From Oleispirillum sp963668495 (GTDB taxonomy: Bacteria > Pseudomonadota > Alphaproteobacteria > Rhodospirillales > Rhodospirillaceae): a stretch of 64,000 bases of DNA. The position numbers and the translations under genes are program-made. Location of the stretch: contig OY764545.1 of NCBI GenBank assembly GCA_963668495.1, positions 868,001 to 932,000 on the forward strand, given 5' to 3'. Under the pieces are notes generated by a model that searched no databases, was not told where the DNA came from, and worked only from the letters and a program-made list of their open reading frames with translations. This document shows, in pieces, positions 1-7,853 of the stretch (position 1 is the stretch's first letter; every line of letters starts with the position of its first letter).

Positions 1-1277
1 CTTATGCGGAGATTCTTTCCCCCGGCACTGTCGTTATTGGACATGACGCACGCCTTGAAAGCCCGGAACTTGCGGATGCTGTGGCGCAAGGTTTGATGGC
101 TGGCGGCGCACATGTCATTCATATTGGTTTGTGCGGGACTGAAGAGGTCTATTTCCAGACCGCAAACCGAGAAACCGAGGGCGTTGGCGGCGGCATTATG
201 ATTACTGCCAGCCATAACCCCAAAGGGCACAACGGTATGAAATTGGTCCGTCAAGGCGCGCGCCCGATTTCCGGTGACAGTGGCCTGAATGATATACGTA
301 CCGCAGCCGAAACGGTTCCCTATGTCCCGGATGCCCCTTTGCTTGGCTCTATACGACATGCCCCTGATAAATCTGCCTATATCGCCCATCTCCTCGGTTA
401 TGTTGATGCGGATGCCTTGAAGCCTTTGCGCATTTTGGCTGATCCCGGTAATGGCGTTGCCGGGCCGATCGTTGCAGCTTTGGCAGATCACCTGCCGTTT
501 GAGATCATCAGCATTCGCCATGAGCCTGATGGAACTTTCCCTGATGGTGTTCCCAATCCATTATTGCCGGAAATGCGGGAACGGACGGCACAGGCCGTGA
601 TTGAACACTCTGCTGATTTTGGTATTGCCTGGGATGGGGATTGTGATCGCTGCTTCCTGTTTGATGCCAATGGACGGTTTATTGAAGGCTATTACCTTGT
701 GGGCCTATTGGCAGAGGCCATGCTGCATCAGGCTCCCGGGGGCAAGATTGTCCATGATCCCCGCCTGACATGGAGCACCATTGCAGATGTGAAACGATGC
801 GGCGGTGTTGCCATTCAATCCAAAACCGGGCATGCCTTTATCAAAGAACGCATGCGTGCCGAGGATGCGGTTTACGGTGGGGAGATGAGCGGACACCACT
901 ATTTCCGGGATTTTGCCTATTGTGACAGCGGGATGATTCCATGGCTTTTGGTCGCAGGCATCATCTGTACCGAAGGTAAATCCTTGGCAGAGCTGGTTGA
1001 TGCGCGTATGGCGGCATTTCCTTGCAGTGGCGAAATCAATTTTAAAACTGATGCCTCTGCCGCGACCCAGCGTATCCTGAGCCATTATTTGCCGCTTAAC
1101 CCAAAGCGGGACGATACGGATGGGGTCAGCCTTGACTTTGGCAACTGGCGATTCAACCTGCGCCAGTCCAATACGGAACCCCTTTTGCGGCTGAACATTG
1201 AATCGCGAGGTGATCCCGACCAAGTTGAACGGAATCTTAAGGAGATTTCTGCTTTAATCGGTCAAACACCCGCATAA
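1..1277 (+). CDS. Phosphomannomutase/phosphoglucomutase, 5'-truncated by window edge
   Basis: Alpha-D-phosphohexomutase that interconverts hexose 6-phosphate and hexose 1-phosphate in the cytoplasm, most likely mannose, to feed GDP-mannose synthesis. The reading frame is open from the codon at base 3, so the true start lies upstream; an internal GTG at 81 is not the start. The phosphoserine loop TASHNP is at about 204-221, the metal loop DGDCDR at 633-650, the sugar-binding loop GEMSGHHYF near 880, and a C-terminal phosphate-binding loop RQSNTEP near 1160. The stop is followed 15 nt later by fcl, so the two are probably co-transcribed and serve GDP-mannose-derived sugars. Family assignment is firm; mannose rather than glucose preference is inferred from fcl. 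Confidence 0.9.
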   Translation, partial: YAEILSPGTVVIGHDARLESPELADAVAQGLMAGGAHVIHIGLCGTEEVYFQTANRETEGVGGGIMITASHNPKGHNGMKLVRQGARPISGDSGLNDIRTAAETVPYVPDAPLLGSIRHAPDKSAYIAHLLGYVDADALKPLRILADPGNGVAGPIVAALADHLPFEIISIRHEPDGTFPDGVPNPLLPEMRERTAQAVIEHSADFGIAWDGDCDRCFLFDANGRFIEGYYLVGLLAEAMLHQAPGGKIVHDPRLTWSTIADVKRCGGVAIQSKTGHAFIKERMRAEDAVYGGEMSGHHYFRDFAYCDSGMIPWLLVAGIICTEGKSLAELVDARMAAFPCSGEINFKTDASAATQRILSHYLPLNPKRDDTDGVSLDFGNWRFNLRQSNTEPLLRLNIESRGDPDQVERNLKEISALIGQTPA

Positions 1278-1292
1278 TAAGGCTGGATTTTC

Positions 1293-2243
1293 ATGGGCTT
1301 TGATCTGCAAAATGCAAAGGTATGGGTTGCCGGTCACGGCGGCATGGTCGGTTCCGCCATCGTGCGCAGATTGGCGGATGCAGGCTGTGAAATTTTGACG
1401 CCATCCCGTCAGGACTTGGATTTACTGCGACAAAGCGATGTTGAGCAATGGCTCGCCACAACGAAGCCCGATGCGATTTTTTTGGCTGCGGCGAAAGTGG
1501 GTGGCATCCACGCCAACAGTACCTATCCCGCTCATTTCATTTATGAAAATCTAACCATCGCCAGCAATATCATCCATGGCGCGCACAAGGCCGATGTGGA
1601 TCGACTGCTATTTCTTGGTTCATCGTGCATTTACCCGCGGCTTGCCCCGCAGCCAATTCCAGAGGATGCTTTGCTGACCGGGCCGCTGGAGCCGACTAAC
1701 GAATGGTACGCCATTGCCAAAATTGCCGGAATTAAGCTGTGTCAGTCATATGCCCGGCAATATGGGCGGGCTTATTTCTCCGCAATGCCGACCAATCTGT
1801 ATGGGCCGGGGGATAACTTCCATCCCATGAACAGCCACGTGCCCGCCGCGCTGCTGCAACGGTTTCATGCTGCGAAAGCCGAGCAAAGCCCCTCTGTCAC
1901 GGTTTGGGGGTCGGGTCGGCCTTTGCGCGAATTCATGCATGTGGATGACCTTGCCGATGCCTGCGCTTTTCTGATGCAAAATCATTCCGGGGCCGATGTG
2001 ATTAACGTAGGGTCGGGAGATGAAATTACCATTGCCGATTTCGCCCGCCTGATTGCTCAAACCGCCGGATTTTCTGGCGAGCTGATTTTTGATACCGATA
2101 AGCCGGACGGCATGCCGCGTAAGCTGTTAGACAGCTCCCGTTTGCGGCGCATGGGTTGGGTGCCTAAGATCACCTTGTCCGTTGGCTTGGAACGTTACTA
2201 CGATTGGTTCCTCGCGCATCAGCATACCCTTCGCGGTCAATAG
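1293..2243 (+). CDS. fcl: GDP-L-fucose synthase (GDP-4-keto-6-deoxymannose 3,5-epimerase/4-reductase)
   Basis: Bifunctional NADPH-dependent SDR enzyme that epimerises and reduces GDP-4-keto-6-deoxy-D-mannose to GDP-L-fucose. At 316 aa it has the usual family length. A Rossmann glycine loop GHGGMVGS is near residues 14-21. The active site shows GSSCIYP (Ser111) and YAIAK (Tyr139, Lys143), and the family signature HPMNSHV follows at about residues 177-183. It lies 15 nt after the phosphohexomutase and is followed by a strong hairpin, so the mRNA probably ends here. Its substrate is made by Gmd, encoded about 57 kb away at 59.1 kb on the opposite strand. Confidence 0.95.
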   Translation: MGFDLQNAKVWVAGHGGMVGSAIVRRLADAGCEILTPSRQDLDLLRQSDVEQWLATTKPDAIFLAAAKVGGIHANSTYPAHFIYENLTIASNIIHGAHKADVDRLLFLGSSCIYPRLAPQPIPEDALLTGPLEPTNEWYAIAKIAGIKLCQSYARQYGRAYFSAMPTNLYGPGDNFHPMNSHVPAALLQRFHAAKAEQSPSVTVWGSGRPLREFMHVDDLADACAFLMQNHSGADVINVGSGDEITIADFARLIAQTAGFSGELIFDTDKPDGMPRKLLDSSRLRRMGWVPKITLSVGLERYYDWFLAHQHTLRGQ

Positions 2244-2281
2244 GGGGCCGCTGAAGTCTTCACCAAAGCTGTGGAAGGGTG

Positions 2282-2312
2282 CCACGTCTTGGTAAACCAA
2301 GACGTGGATGAT
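2282..2312 (+). terminator. Intrinsic terminator after fcl
   Basis: A perfect 11-bp stem CCACGTCTTGG/CCAAGACGTGG (2282-2292 with 2297-2307) with a TAAA loop, followed by ATGATTTTT. It lies 39 nt after the fcl stop and 17 nt before the end of the convergent ohr gene. Confidence 0.75.
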
Positions 2313-2328
2313 TTTTGTGCGATTGCCC

Positions 2329-2757
2329 CTAAATCACGGCGATTTTTACATCAATGTTGCCACGGGTGGCATTGGAATACGGGCAAACCTGATGGGCTTT
2401 ATCGACCAAGGCTTTGGCGTCGGCAAGGTCGGTTTCCGGCATGTGGATCTCAAGGGCAACTTCCAATCCGAATCCACCCTCGCTACGCGGGCCGATTCCA
2501 ACCGTCGCCTTGACCGTTGTGTCGCTTGGGACTGGGACGCCTTCTTTTTGCCCTGCAAGGTATTTCATTGCGCCAAGGAAGCATGCGGCATACCCGCAGC
2601 CAAAGAGTTGTTCGGGGTTGACGCCGGAGCCTCCGGGCCCGCCCATTTCTTTGGGTACGGTCAGGGATGCGGTAAACGCACCGTCCAGTGATTTTACGTG
2701 TCCATCGCGTCCGCCGGTGGCTTCGGATGTGACTTGATAAATAACATCTACAGGCAT
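2329..2757 (-). CDS. ohr: Organic hydroperoxide resistance protein (Ohr/OsmC family)
   Basis: Thiol peroxidase that reduces organic and lipid hydroperoxides in the cytoplasm. Length 142 aa, the standard size for Ohr. The two family cysteines are present: Cys59 in GYAACFLGA and Cys125 in VCPYSNATRGN. The N-terminal ATGGRDGHV and GGPGGSGVNPEQL segments are typical of Ohr rather than classical OsmC. It is monocistronic, converging on the fcl terminator and with its promoter side facing the tRNA-Gly region. No adjacent OhrR regulator is present. Separating Ohr from OsmC subfamilies by eye is slightly uncertain. Confidence 0.9.
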   Translation of the reverse strand: MPVDVIYQVTSEATGGRDGHVKSLDGAFTASLTVPKEMGGPGGSGVNPEQLFGCGYAACFLGAMKYLAGQKEGVPVPSDTTVKATVGIGPRSEGGFGLEVALEIHMPETDLADAKALVDKAHQVCPYSNATRGNIDVKIAVI

Positions 2758-2858
2758 GGGGGGAGTCCTTTCCCGTTTGCAAACAGTCCATAAGACTTGG
2801 GAAAGGAAATCGGTTTTGAAAAGGTGTGTGGTGTTGATAACGTTGTGGATAACAACGC

Positions 2859-2887
2859 AAAAAGCCGGACAACTGTCCGGCTTTTTT
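2859..2887 (-). terminator. Terminator downstream of tRNA-Gly
   Basis: Stem GCCGGAC/GTCCGGC (2864-2870 with 2875-2881) around a 4-nt loop, with an A-run on one side and a T-run on the other, so it can act in either direction. On the minus strand it begins about 25-30 nt after the tRNA 3' end. Confidence 0.75.
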
Positions 2888-2910
2888 GTGGGGTCTCCCT
2901 GAAGGGAGTT

Positions 2911-2985
2911 TGGAGCGGGTGATGAGATTCGAACTCACGACCCCAACCTTGGCAAGGTTGTGCTCTACCCCTGAGCTACACCCGC
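2911..2985 (-). tRNA. tRNA-Gly (anticodon GCC)
   Basis: Read on the minus strand, the acceptor GCGGGTG pairs with CACCCGC. The D-arm contains GTAGCTCAGGGGTAGAGC. The anticodon stem CAACC/GGTTG encloses TTGCCAA, giving anticodon GCC. The T-arm has GTTCGAATC, and CCA is encoded at 2913-2911. It decodes GGC and GGU glycine codons. Confidence 0.96.
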
Positions 2986-3059
2986 ATCCTATGTGGAAAC
3001 CGTATTTTGCGGCTCCGTTTCTCGGTGGTGGCGTTGGTTCGTCGCCGCCGAGGTCCGTG

Positions 3060-3087
3060 AATATATACGGGAAAAATTTCATTGCAA
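3060..3087 (-). promoter_or_regulatory. Putative sigma-70 promoter for tRNA-Gly
   Basis: On the minus strand, TTGCAA (3087-3082) is separated by 16 nt from TATATT (3065-3060), giving a short leader before the tRNA at 2985. Box matches are good, but no transcript data can be inferred from sequence. Confidence 0.45.
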
Positions 3088-3257
3088 GAGAAAAATGCAC
3101 GGAACGATGTTTTTTTCTGAATGCTAGAGTTTCTGCGGGTTTTCGGCAGTTTTTCGCGATTTGGACGTAGCTGGGGCTTGCCTGTGGTCGCGGAAACCGC
3201 CATTTTGTTTCCATTGAAACCCTTGGACTGAATGAACAGCATAAGACAGGCTTTCTC

Positions 3258-4187
3258 ATGGATTTGACTTTCGGCGGTTCCGCTCCGCAACAGGGCGCAG
3301 CCGCCCCGAATGCCCCCCAACAGTTGGTTATTGATGCCACCGCTCAGAACTTTATGGCTGAGGTCATTGATGCTTCGATGTCGGTTGCCGTGCTTGCGAT
3401 CTTTTGGTCGCCCAGCAGCCCGCAAAGCCAAAAAACCGTTCAAATTCTTGAACGGATGGTTGTGCAGGCCGGTGGTAAGGTGCGTTTGGCCCGGATCAAC
3501 ATGGATCAAAACCGACAATTGGCGCAACAGATGCAGGTTCAGACCTTGCCGACCATTGTTGCGATCAAGGAAGGGCGTCCGCTGGATATGCTGCCCGGCC
3601 CACAGACGGAACATGTCCTGAAATCCCTTTTGGATTCATTGACCGGAAATGCACAGCAACAGGCGCAAATTGACGCCATGTTGGCGGCGGCGAAAAAGGC
3701 ATTGACCGATGGTGAAGCGGTTCAGGCCGCGCATATGTATCAACAAATTTTGCAGGTGGATCAGGGTAATGCTGCGGCTATTGCCGGGTTCCTGCGCTGC
3801 CATATTGCATTGGGCAATATAGATCAGGCCAAACAGATTATCGCCAGTTTGCCGGATGATATTCGTGAAAAACCGGAAGTGGTTGCGGTTGTCACCAGCC
3901 TTGATTTGTTGGCAGAAGGGGTTGATGGTGATCTTTCAGCGGTCTTGCAACGTTTGGAAGATGACCCAAATGACCATCAGGCACGGTATGATCTCGCCAT
4001 GATGGCATTTTCCGGCGGCGATGCGGCTTTGGCTGTTCGTGAGCTTTTGGATATTGTCAGCCGAGACCGTAGCTGGAATGATGATGGTGCCCGTAAGCAA
4101 CTGATCAAAATTTTCGAAGCCCTTGGCCCGTCTGACCCGGTTGCCAATGCAGGAAGACGCAAACTTCAGATGATGCTTATGGTATAG
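3258..4187 (+). CDS. cnoX: Thioredoxin-fold plus TPR protein, CnoX (YbbN)-like
   Basis: Co-chaperone-like protein. A thioredoxin fold (about residues 20-130) is followed by tetratricopeptide-type helices (about 140-309), the architecture of CnoX/YbbN, which holds oxidised or unfolded proteins and passes them to DnaK and GroEL. The usual active-site position reads WSPSSPQS, so both CxxC cysteines are absent, while the conserved cis-Pro segment TLPTIVAIKEG is kept. It is therefore unlikely to be an oxidoreductase and more likely a pure holdase. A 9-bp inverted repeat and a LON-domain gene follow within 65 nt, suggesting one transcript with partial attenuation. Confidence 0.8.
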   Translation: MDLTFGGSAPQQGAAAPNAPQQLVIDATAQNFMAEVIDASMSVAVLAIFWSPSSPQSQKTVQILERMVVQAGGKVRLARINMDQNRQLAQQMQVQTLPTIVAIKEGRPLDMLPGPQTEHVLKSLLDSLTGNAQQQAQIDAMLAAAKKALTDGEAVQAAHMYQQILQVDQGNAAAIAGFLRCHIALGNIDQAKQIIASLPDDIREKPEVVAVVTSLDLLAEGVDGDLSAVLQRLEDDPNDHQARYDLAMMAFSGGDAALAVRELLDIVSRDRSWNDDGARKQLIKIFEALGPSDPVANAGRRKLQMMLMV

Positions 4188-4198
4188 TGGTGCAGCAG

Positions 4199-4222
4199 CC
4201 TCCCCGCATTGTAGCGGGGAGG
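4199..4222 (+). terminator. Hairpin between cnoX and the LON-domain gene
   Basis: A 9-bp stem CCTCCCCGC/GCGGGGAGG (4199-4207 with 4214-4222) with a 6-nt loop and no T-tract. It could be a weak attenuator or an mRNA-stabilising structure rather than a full terminator. Confidence 0.4.
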
Positions 4223-4249
4223 AGCCATTCCAAGGCAGGAGGATGAAAG

Positions 4250-4918
4250 TTGAACGCTCCAACCAAGACCGCGTACTCCGACCTTCCAGAGGTTCTTCCT
4301 GTTTTTCCGTTATCTGATGTGATTTTACTGCCCGGCGGACGTTTGCCGCTGAACGTATTTGAACCCCATTACATGGCTCTGGTGGAATCCGCGCTGCAGC
4401 AAGGGCGTATGTTCGGCCTAATCCAGCCGGTTCACGATGAAGTCAGCGATATCCAGCCCAAACTGTATTCTGTCGGCACGGTCGGGCGCATTGTGCATTT
4501 CTCGGAAACCGAAAATGACCAGTATTTCGTCGTGATGTACGGGGCTTGTCGTTTCCGAGTGACTGAGGAACTGGACGCGGACGATTCCGGTTTTCGGCGT
4601 CTTCGCGTAAATTATTCCGATTATGCGGCGGATTTGCAAAATCCGGCTGGGGGACAGGTAACAGCCCCTCGCCAACGGCTTATGGATTGTCTGACCCGTT
4701 ATGTTCAGGCACATGAATTGGAGTTGGATTTACGGGCCTTGGATGCCTTGTCCGTGCCGTCGTTGGTGGTGACGTTATCCATGGCTTTACCGTTTGAATC
4801 GTCGGAAAAACAAGCCTTGCTTGAGGCCGAAACCATTGATCACCGTTTCGGTGCCTTGTGCACCCTGATGGAAATGGGGGCGATGATTGCACAAGGCATG
4901 GGAGACTCGCCACAATAG
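4250..4918 (+). CDS. LON N-terminal (LON substrate-binding) domain protein
   Basis: A stand-alone LON N-domain protein of 222 aa with no AAA ATPase or protease part. It opens with LPVFPLSDVILLPGG and LNVFEPHY, the hallmark of the family. Such proteins are common in alphaproteobacteria and presumed to bind unfolded protein segments; a precise role is not established. The start is TTG at 4250, supported by a perfect AGGAGG at 4237-4242 with 7-nt spacing; the nearby ATG at 4243 is out of frame. It sits between the CnoX-like gene and the Trm112-like gene on the same strand, a chaperone-flavoured neighbourhood. Confidence 0.88.
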   Translation: MNAPTKTAYSDLPEVLPVFPLSDVILLPGGRLPLNVFEPHYMALVESALQQGRMFGLIQPVHDEVSDIQPKLYSVGTVGRIVHFSETENDQYFVVMYGACRFRVTEELDADDSGFRRLRVNYSDYAADLQNPAGGQVTAPRQRLMDCLTRYVQAHELELDLRALDALSVPSLVVTLSMALPFESSEKQALLEAETIDHRFGALCTLMEMGAMIAQGMGDSPQ

Positions 4919-4964
4919 TCCATTGTTGGCTTGATACAAAATTCAATACATTAAAGGGTGATCC

Positions 4965-5162
4965 ATGACTGCCGTTGATCCGAAACTGCTCTCTTTGCTT
5001 GTCTGTCCGGTATCAAAATTGCCGCTGCGTTATGACGCCGCCGCGCAGGAACTGATCAACGACGCCATTGGTATTGCCTATCCCATCCGTGATGGTGTGC
5101 CGATTATGCTGGAGGAAGAGGCGCGTCGTTTCGAAATCGTTGGTGACGATGCGAACGGGTGA
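4965..5162 (+). CDS. Trm112-like/UPF0434 small protein
   Basis: A 65-aa Trm112p-like protein (YcaR/UPF0434 type). It has the family signature LLVCPVSKLPLRYD near residues 11-24 and AYPIRDGVPIML near residues 39-50. Eukaryotic relatives activate methyltransferases; the bacterial function is unresolved. The usual second zinc-ligand cysteine is replaced (CPVSKLPL), as in many bacterial members, so metal binding is doubtful. It is the last gene of a plus-strand run and converges on nth. Confidence 0.88.
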   Translation: MTAVDPKLLSLLVCPVSKLPLRYDAAAQELINDAIGIAYPIRDGVPIMLEEEARRFEIVGDDANG

Positions 5163-5183
5163 TGGCTTAAAGCCGCAATCCGG

Positions 5184-5828
5184 TCAGTCCGTTTTTGCGT
5201 CGTATTTGCAAATTGAGTTGATAACACAGACATTGCAGCGCGGTTTTTGAGCCTTGCAAATGTAACGCCCGTGCAAAATCAGCCAATGATGGGCGTGCTG
5301 CATGAATTCATCGGGAATTACGGTTTCCAGTGACTTTTCTACTGCCAGCACGGTCTTTGCCGGGGCCAATCCGGTGCGGTTGCTGACACGAAAAACATGG
5401 GTGTCCACGGCAATTGTCGGTTTTCCGAATGCGATATTCAGCACAACATTTGCGGTTTTGCGTCCAACGCCGGGCAGGGCTTCCAAAGCGGCGCGGTCGC
5501 ACGGGACTTCACTGCCGTGCTGTTCGATCAATTGCTGGCTGAGGGCAATGACATTTTTGGCCTTGGTTTTGTACAGGCCGATGGAGCGAATGTACTCACG
5601 CAGGGCATCTTCGCCCAATTTCACCATGTGTTCCGGGGTTTGCACGACTTCAAATAATGGGGCTGTGGCCTTGTTCACGCCCTTGTCCGTGGCCTGAGCC
5701 GACAGCACAACCGCCACCAACAGCGTATAGGCATTGACCGAGTTCAGTTCGCCCTTGGGTTCCGGGTTTTCATCCCGTAAACGGGCGAACAGGTCGTGTG
5801 TTTCTTGCGCGGTCAAAAGTGATGTCAT
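5184..5828 (-). CDS. nth: Endonuclease III
   Basis: DNA glycosylase/AP lyase that removes oxidised pyrimidines in base excision repair. Length 214 aa. The helix-hairpin-helix LPGVGRKTANVVLN contains the catalytic Lys124; Asp142 lies in VDTHVFRVSNR. The C-terminal [4Fe-4S] ligands have the canonical spacing C-x6-C-x2-C-x5-C (CKAQKPRCNVCVINSIC). It is the last gene of a minus-strand group (EI24 protein, bactofilin, lipoprotein, nth) with gaps of 30 nt or less. Confidence 0.97.
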   Translation of the reverse strand: MTSLLTAQETHDLFARLRDENPEPKGELNSVNAYTLLVAVVLSAQATDKGVNKATAPLFEVVQTPEHMVKLGEDALREYIRSIGLYKTKAKNVIALSQQLIEQHGSEVPCDRAALEALPGVGRKTANVVLNIAFGKPTIAVDTHVFRVSNRTGLAPAKTVLAVEKSLETVIPDEFMQHAHHWLILHGRYICKAQKPRCNVCVINSICKYDAKTD

Positions 5829-5858
5829 GGCGGGGTGTTTTCAGTTTGCGTTGGTCGC

Positions 5859-6353
5859 TTAATGGGGGTACCGGGTCAGACGATTGCGCTGTTTGTCCCA
5901 TGCCTGATACAGGCAAAGACCTGGAGTGATTTTCTGAATTTGGCGGGGCCGTTCCTGAACGTAAACCACGCGCGGGCCAAAGCCATCATCATACAGGAAA
6001 ACGTCAACGAAGCACTGCGGCAGGTTGTATTGCCAAACGTGGGCAGGAGGATCAACCCGAACCCGAGTAGGCGCACCCAGAACCGTTGTAATATCCGATT
6101 GGGTCAATCCGTTTAACAAAGCACCATCAAGGCGGGCCTGTTGGGATGTGTTGGAGCCGGGAACCTGAATCGGTGCCTTGGGGTGTGCCAAGTCCGTTAA
6201 TGCCTTTTCCAAGGCCGCATCCATTGGGGAGGATCGATACCCGGTCCCGGCACAGGCCGCCGTTAAACATACGGCAGCCAGTGACAGGCAGGTTTTAAGG
6301 GAACGTGTCAAGTTGGAACGCAATCTTGGCACGGTGGCTAAGTCCCCAATCAT
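5859..6353 (-). CDS. Predicted outer-membrane lipoprotein, BamE/SmpA-like fold
   Basis: A 164-aa protein with an N-terminal hydrophobic signal ending in the lipobox LTAAC at about residues 30-34, predicting a lipid-anchored envelope protein. The mature part carries LTQSDITTVLGAPTRV followed by WQYNLPQCFVDVFLYDDG, which resembles the BamE/SmpA/OmlA fold where a helical pair precedes a small sheet. The start codon overlaps the bactofilin stop as ATGA (6353-6350), so the two genes are translationally coupled. A role at the bactofilin scaffold or cell envelope is inferred only from this linkage. Confidence 0.75.
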   Translation of the reverse strand: MIGDLATVPRLRSNLTRSLKTCLSLAAVCLTAACAGTGYRSSPMDAALEKALTDLAHPKAPIQVPGSNTSQQARLDGALLNGLTQSDITTVLGAPTRVRVDPPAHVWQYNLPQCFVDVFLYDDGFGPRVVYVQERPRQIQKITPGLCLYQAWDKQRNRLTRYPH

Positions 6354-7003
6354 TCCGTGGCAATCGGTTGTTGCGACGGTTCCGCCAATTTGGCGCGCAT
6401 GGGCGGTGCCTGACGGGATGTGGGTTTCAGGCTGCCCTCGATTACGGCACCTTTTTCCATGACCAAATTCACATAAGTCACGTTGCCTTTGATGTGACCG
6501 CCCGGTTTAACGGTGACCGTATCGGACGCCGCGAGGTCGCCTTCAAACAGGCCGGAGATTTCAGCCCGTTCCACATTGGCTTTGCCGTTGAAAATGCCGC
6601 CTTTGCTGACAATCAGATCGCGGGCTTCGGCTTTTTCGGCGGTGACACCACCTTCGACGACCAAGCATTCACAGGCCGAAATTGAGCCGGACAGCTTGAT
6701 TTCCTTACCGACAACCAGCTTGCTTTCGTTGGGAACGGTATCCGCAAGGGATTGGGGTTTGCGTTGCGCACCGGGAATGTCCAAGACGCGCCGTGGAATC
6801 TCCGTACGGAAATTTTGGGGATTGGGAGGAGTGGCGGGCTTGTTCGGCATGTGGGTACCCTTTTTAGAGAACGGTTTTAATGGTGGTGCAATATTGGGTG
6901 CGGTGTGGGAATCTGCAATCGTTTCCTGAGATAGATCAGACGGTATAGATGGAGTGTCTTCTGGATCCGGTCGTCGAAACATTTGAGTCTCCCTGTTCTG
7001 CAA
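6350..7003 (-). CDS. Bactofilin (polymer-forming cytoskeletal protein)
   Basis: A 217-aa bactofilin. A disordered, proline-rich N-terminus (residues 1-85) leads to the DUF583 right-handed beta-helix core, visible as spaced hydrophobic rungs such as KLVVGKEIKLSGSI, CLVVEGGVTAEKAEA, FNGKANVERAEISG and TVKPGGHIKGNVTY. A disordered tail follows. Bactofilins self-polymerise without nucleotide and scaffold wall-modifying or polar enzymes. It lies 30 nt after the EI24-domain gene and overlaps the lipoprotein gene by 4 nt. Confidence 0.92.
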   Translation of the reverse strand: MQNRETQMFRRPDPEDTPSIPSDLSQETIADSHTAPNIAPPLKPFSKKGTHMPNKPATPPNPQNFRTEIPRRVLDIPGAQRKPQSLADTVPNESKLVVGKEIKLSGSISACECLVVEGGVTAEKAEARDLIVSKGGIFNGKANVERAEISGLFEGDLAASDTVTVKPGGHIKGNVTYVNLVMEKGAVIEGSLKPTSRQAPPMRAKLAEPSQQPIATE

Positions 7004-7033
7004 ATCCCTAATTCGGGTCGGTTTTTCTGGTTG

Positions 7034-7726
7034 TTATGTACGGATTGGTCGCAAGTCAGTTTGTACGGATGGCTTATGCAATATCTCCAGCACGTGAACC
7101 ATAAACACCATTGCCAGAACCGGTGCAATAATGCTGATGATTGGGACAAACATAGCCAGAGCAAAGATCATACCCGCACCCCACAAACGAAACGCGTACT
7201 TTTGACGCAGGCGCTTTGCCGCTTTCAATTCCATCCGGCGCACGGCAACCAGTTCAAAGTACTCAACGGAAATAAGATAGCCGTTGACGGCGACGAAAAC
7301 AAAAATATTCAGTCCGGGCAGCCAAAATGTCAGCAACAGTGCCAATAAGTTAAGGGCAATGGCTTTTCCGGCAAAATTAATGGTGCCGGTGATGACTTCC
7401 GGCATGGGCTGTGGCCGACCGGGGCCATGTTCCGGGTAGTGGCGGGCTTCGACGCGGGAACAAATGGTTTCGGAGAATAAGCCCAGCAAGACCGTGACCA
7501 GTGCGGGGTAAAATACAAATCCGACGGTCAGAGCCACCAAGCCGCCCAGTCCGCTAAGAATGGTGTCCAGCCATTCAATGCCAATGGTGAACTGGGAAAC
7601 GCCCCACCAGGCTAGGCCGACGATCGAAGCATACAGAACTGTTGCCATGGCAACACATTGCAGGATCACGCCACGGGTTTTGGGGTCGGTCAATTGGCCC
7701 AAAGATTTGCTAAGCAGTCGGAACAT
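7034..7726 (-). CDS. EI24/CysZ-family membrane protein
   Basis: A 230-aa inner-membrane protein with four to six hydrophobic segments. It matches the EI24 family through GLFSETICSRVEARHYP and LPGLNIFVFVAVNGYLISVEYFE-like central segments and the RRMELKAAKRLRQ helix. Family members include the sulfate permease CysZ, but many alphaproteobacterial homologues have no known substrate. An ATG at 7726 is preferred to an upstream in-frame start at 7855, since GGAGG lies 12 nt before it and the longer form would overlap the divergent adenosine kinase leader. It heads the four-gene minus-strand group ending in nth. Confidence 0.82.
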   Translation of the reverse strand: MFRLLSKSLGQLTDPKTRGVILQCVAMATVLYASIVGLAWWGVSQFTIGIEWLDTILSGLGGLVALTVGFVFYPALVTVLLGLFSETICSRVEARHYPEHGPGRPQPMPEVITGTINFAGKAIALNLLALLLTFWLPGLNIFVFVAVNGYLISVEYFELVAVRRMELKAAKRLRQKYAFRLWGAGMIFALAMFVPIISIIAPVLAMVFMVHVLEILHKPSVQTDLRPIRT

Positions 7727-7790
7727 GAAAAAAAGTGACCTCCGGGGGCTGGTTTTTTGTGGTTTTGCCGGGCGCGCGCGCAAGCATGGC

Positions 7791-7818
7791 TTGTGATTGA
7801 CGCGCGTGCGAGTATACT
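7791..7818 (+). promoter_or_regulatory. Putative sigma-70 promoter of adenosine kinase
   Basis: TTGTGA (7791-7796), a 16-nt spacer and TATACT (7813-7818) lie 36 nt before the ATG, in the gap between divergent genes. Confidence 0.45.
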
Positions 7819-7853
7819 GCCGCAAATTTTCGCTCAAGCAATGGAGACCCCTC

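Noticed and set aside
2483..3340. 285-codon minus-strand open frame across ohr, its terminator and tRNA-Gly
   Set aside because: It runs through a tRNA gene and a terminator and out of frame through ohr, so it cannot be a real protein gene.
7034..7726. CysZ sulfate permease as part of the sulfation system
   Set aside because: The EI24 family covers proteins with other roles, the gene is 16 kb from cysDNC, and it is grouped with bactofilin and nth, so a sulfate-uptake link is not supported.
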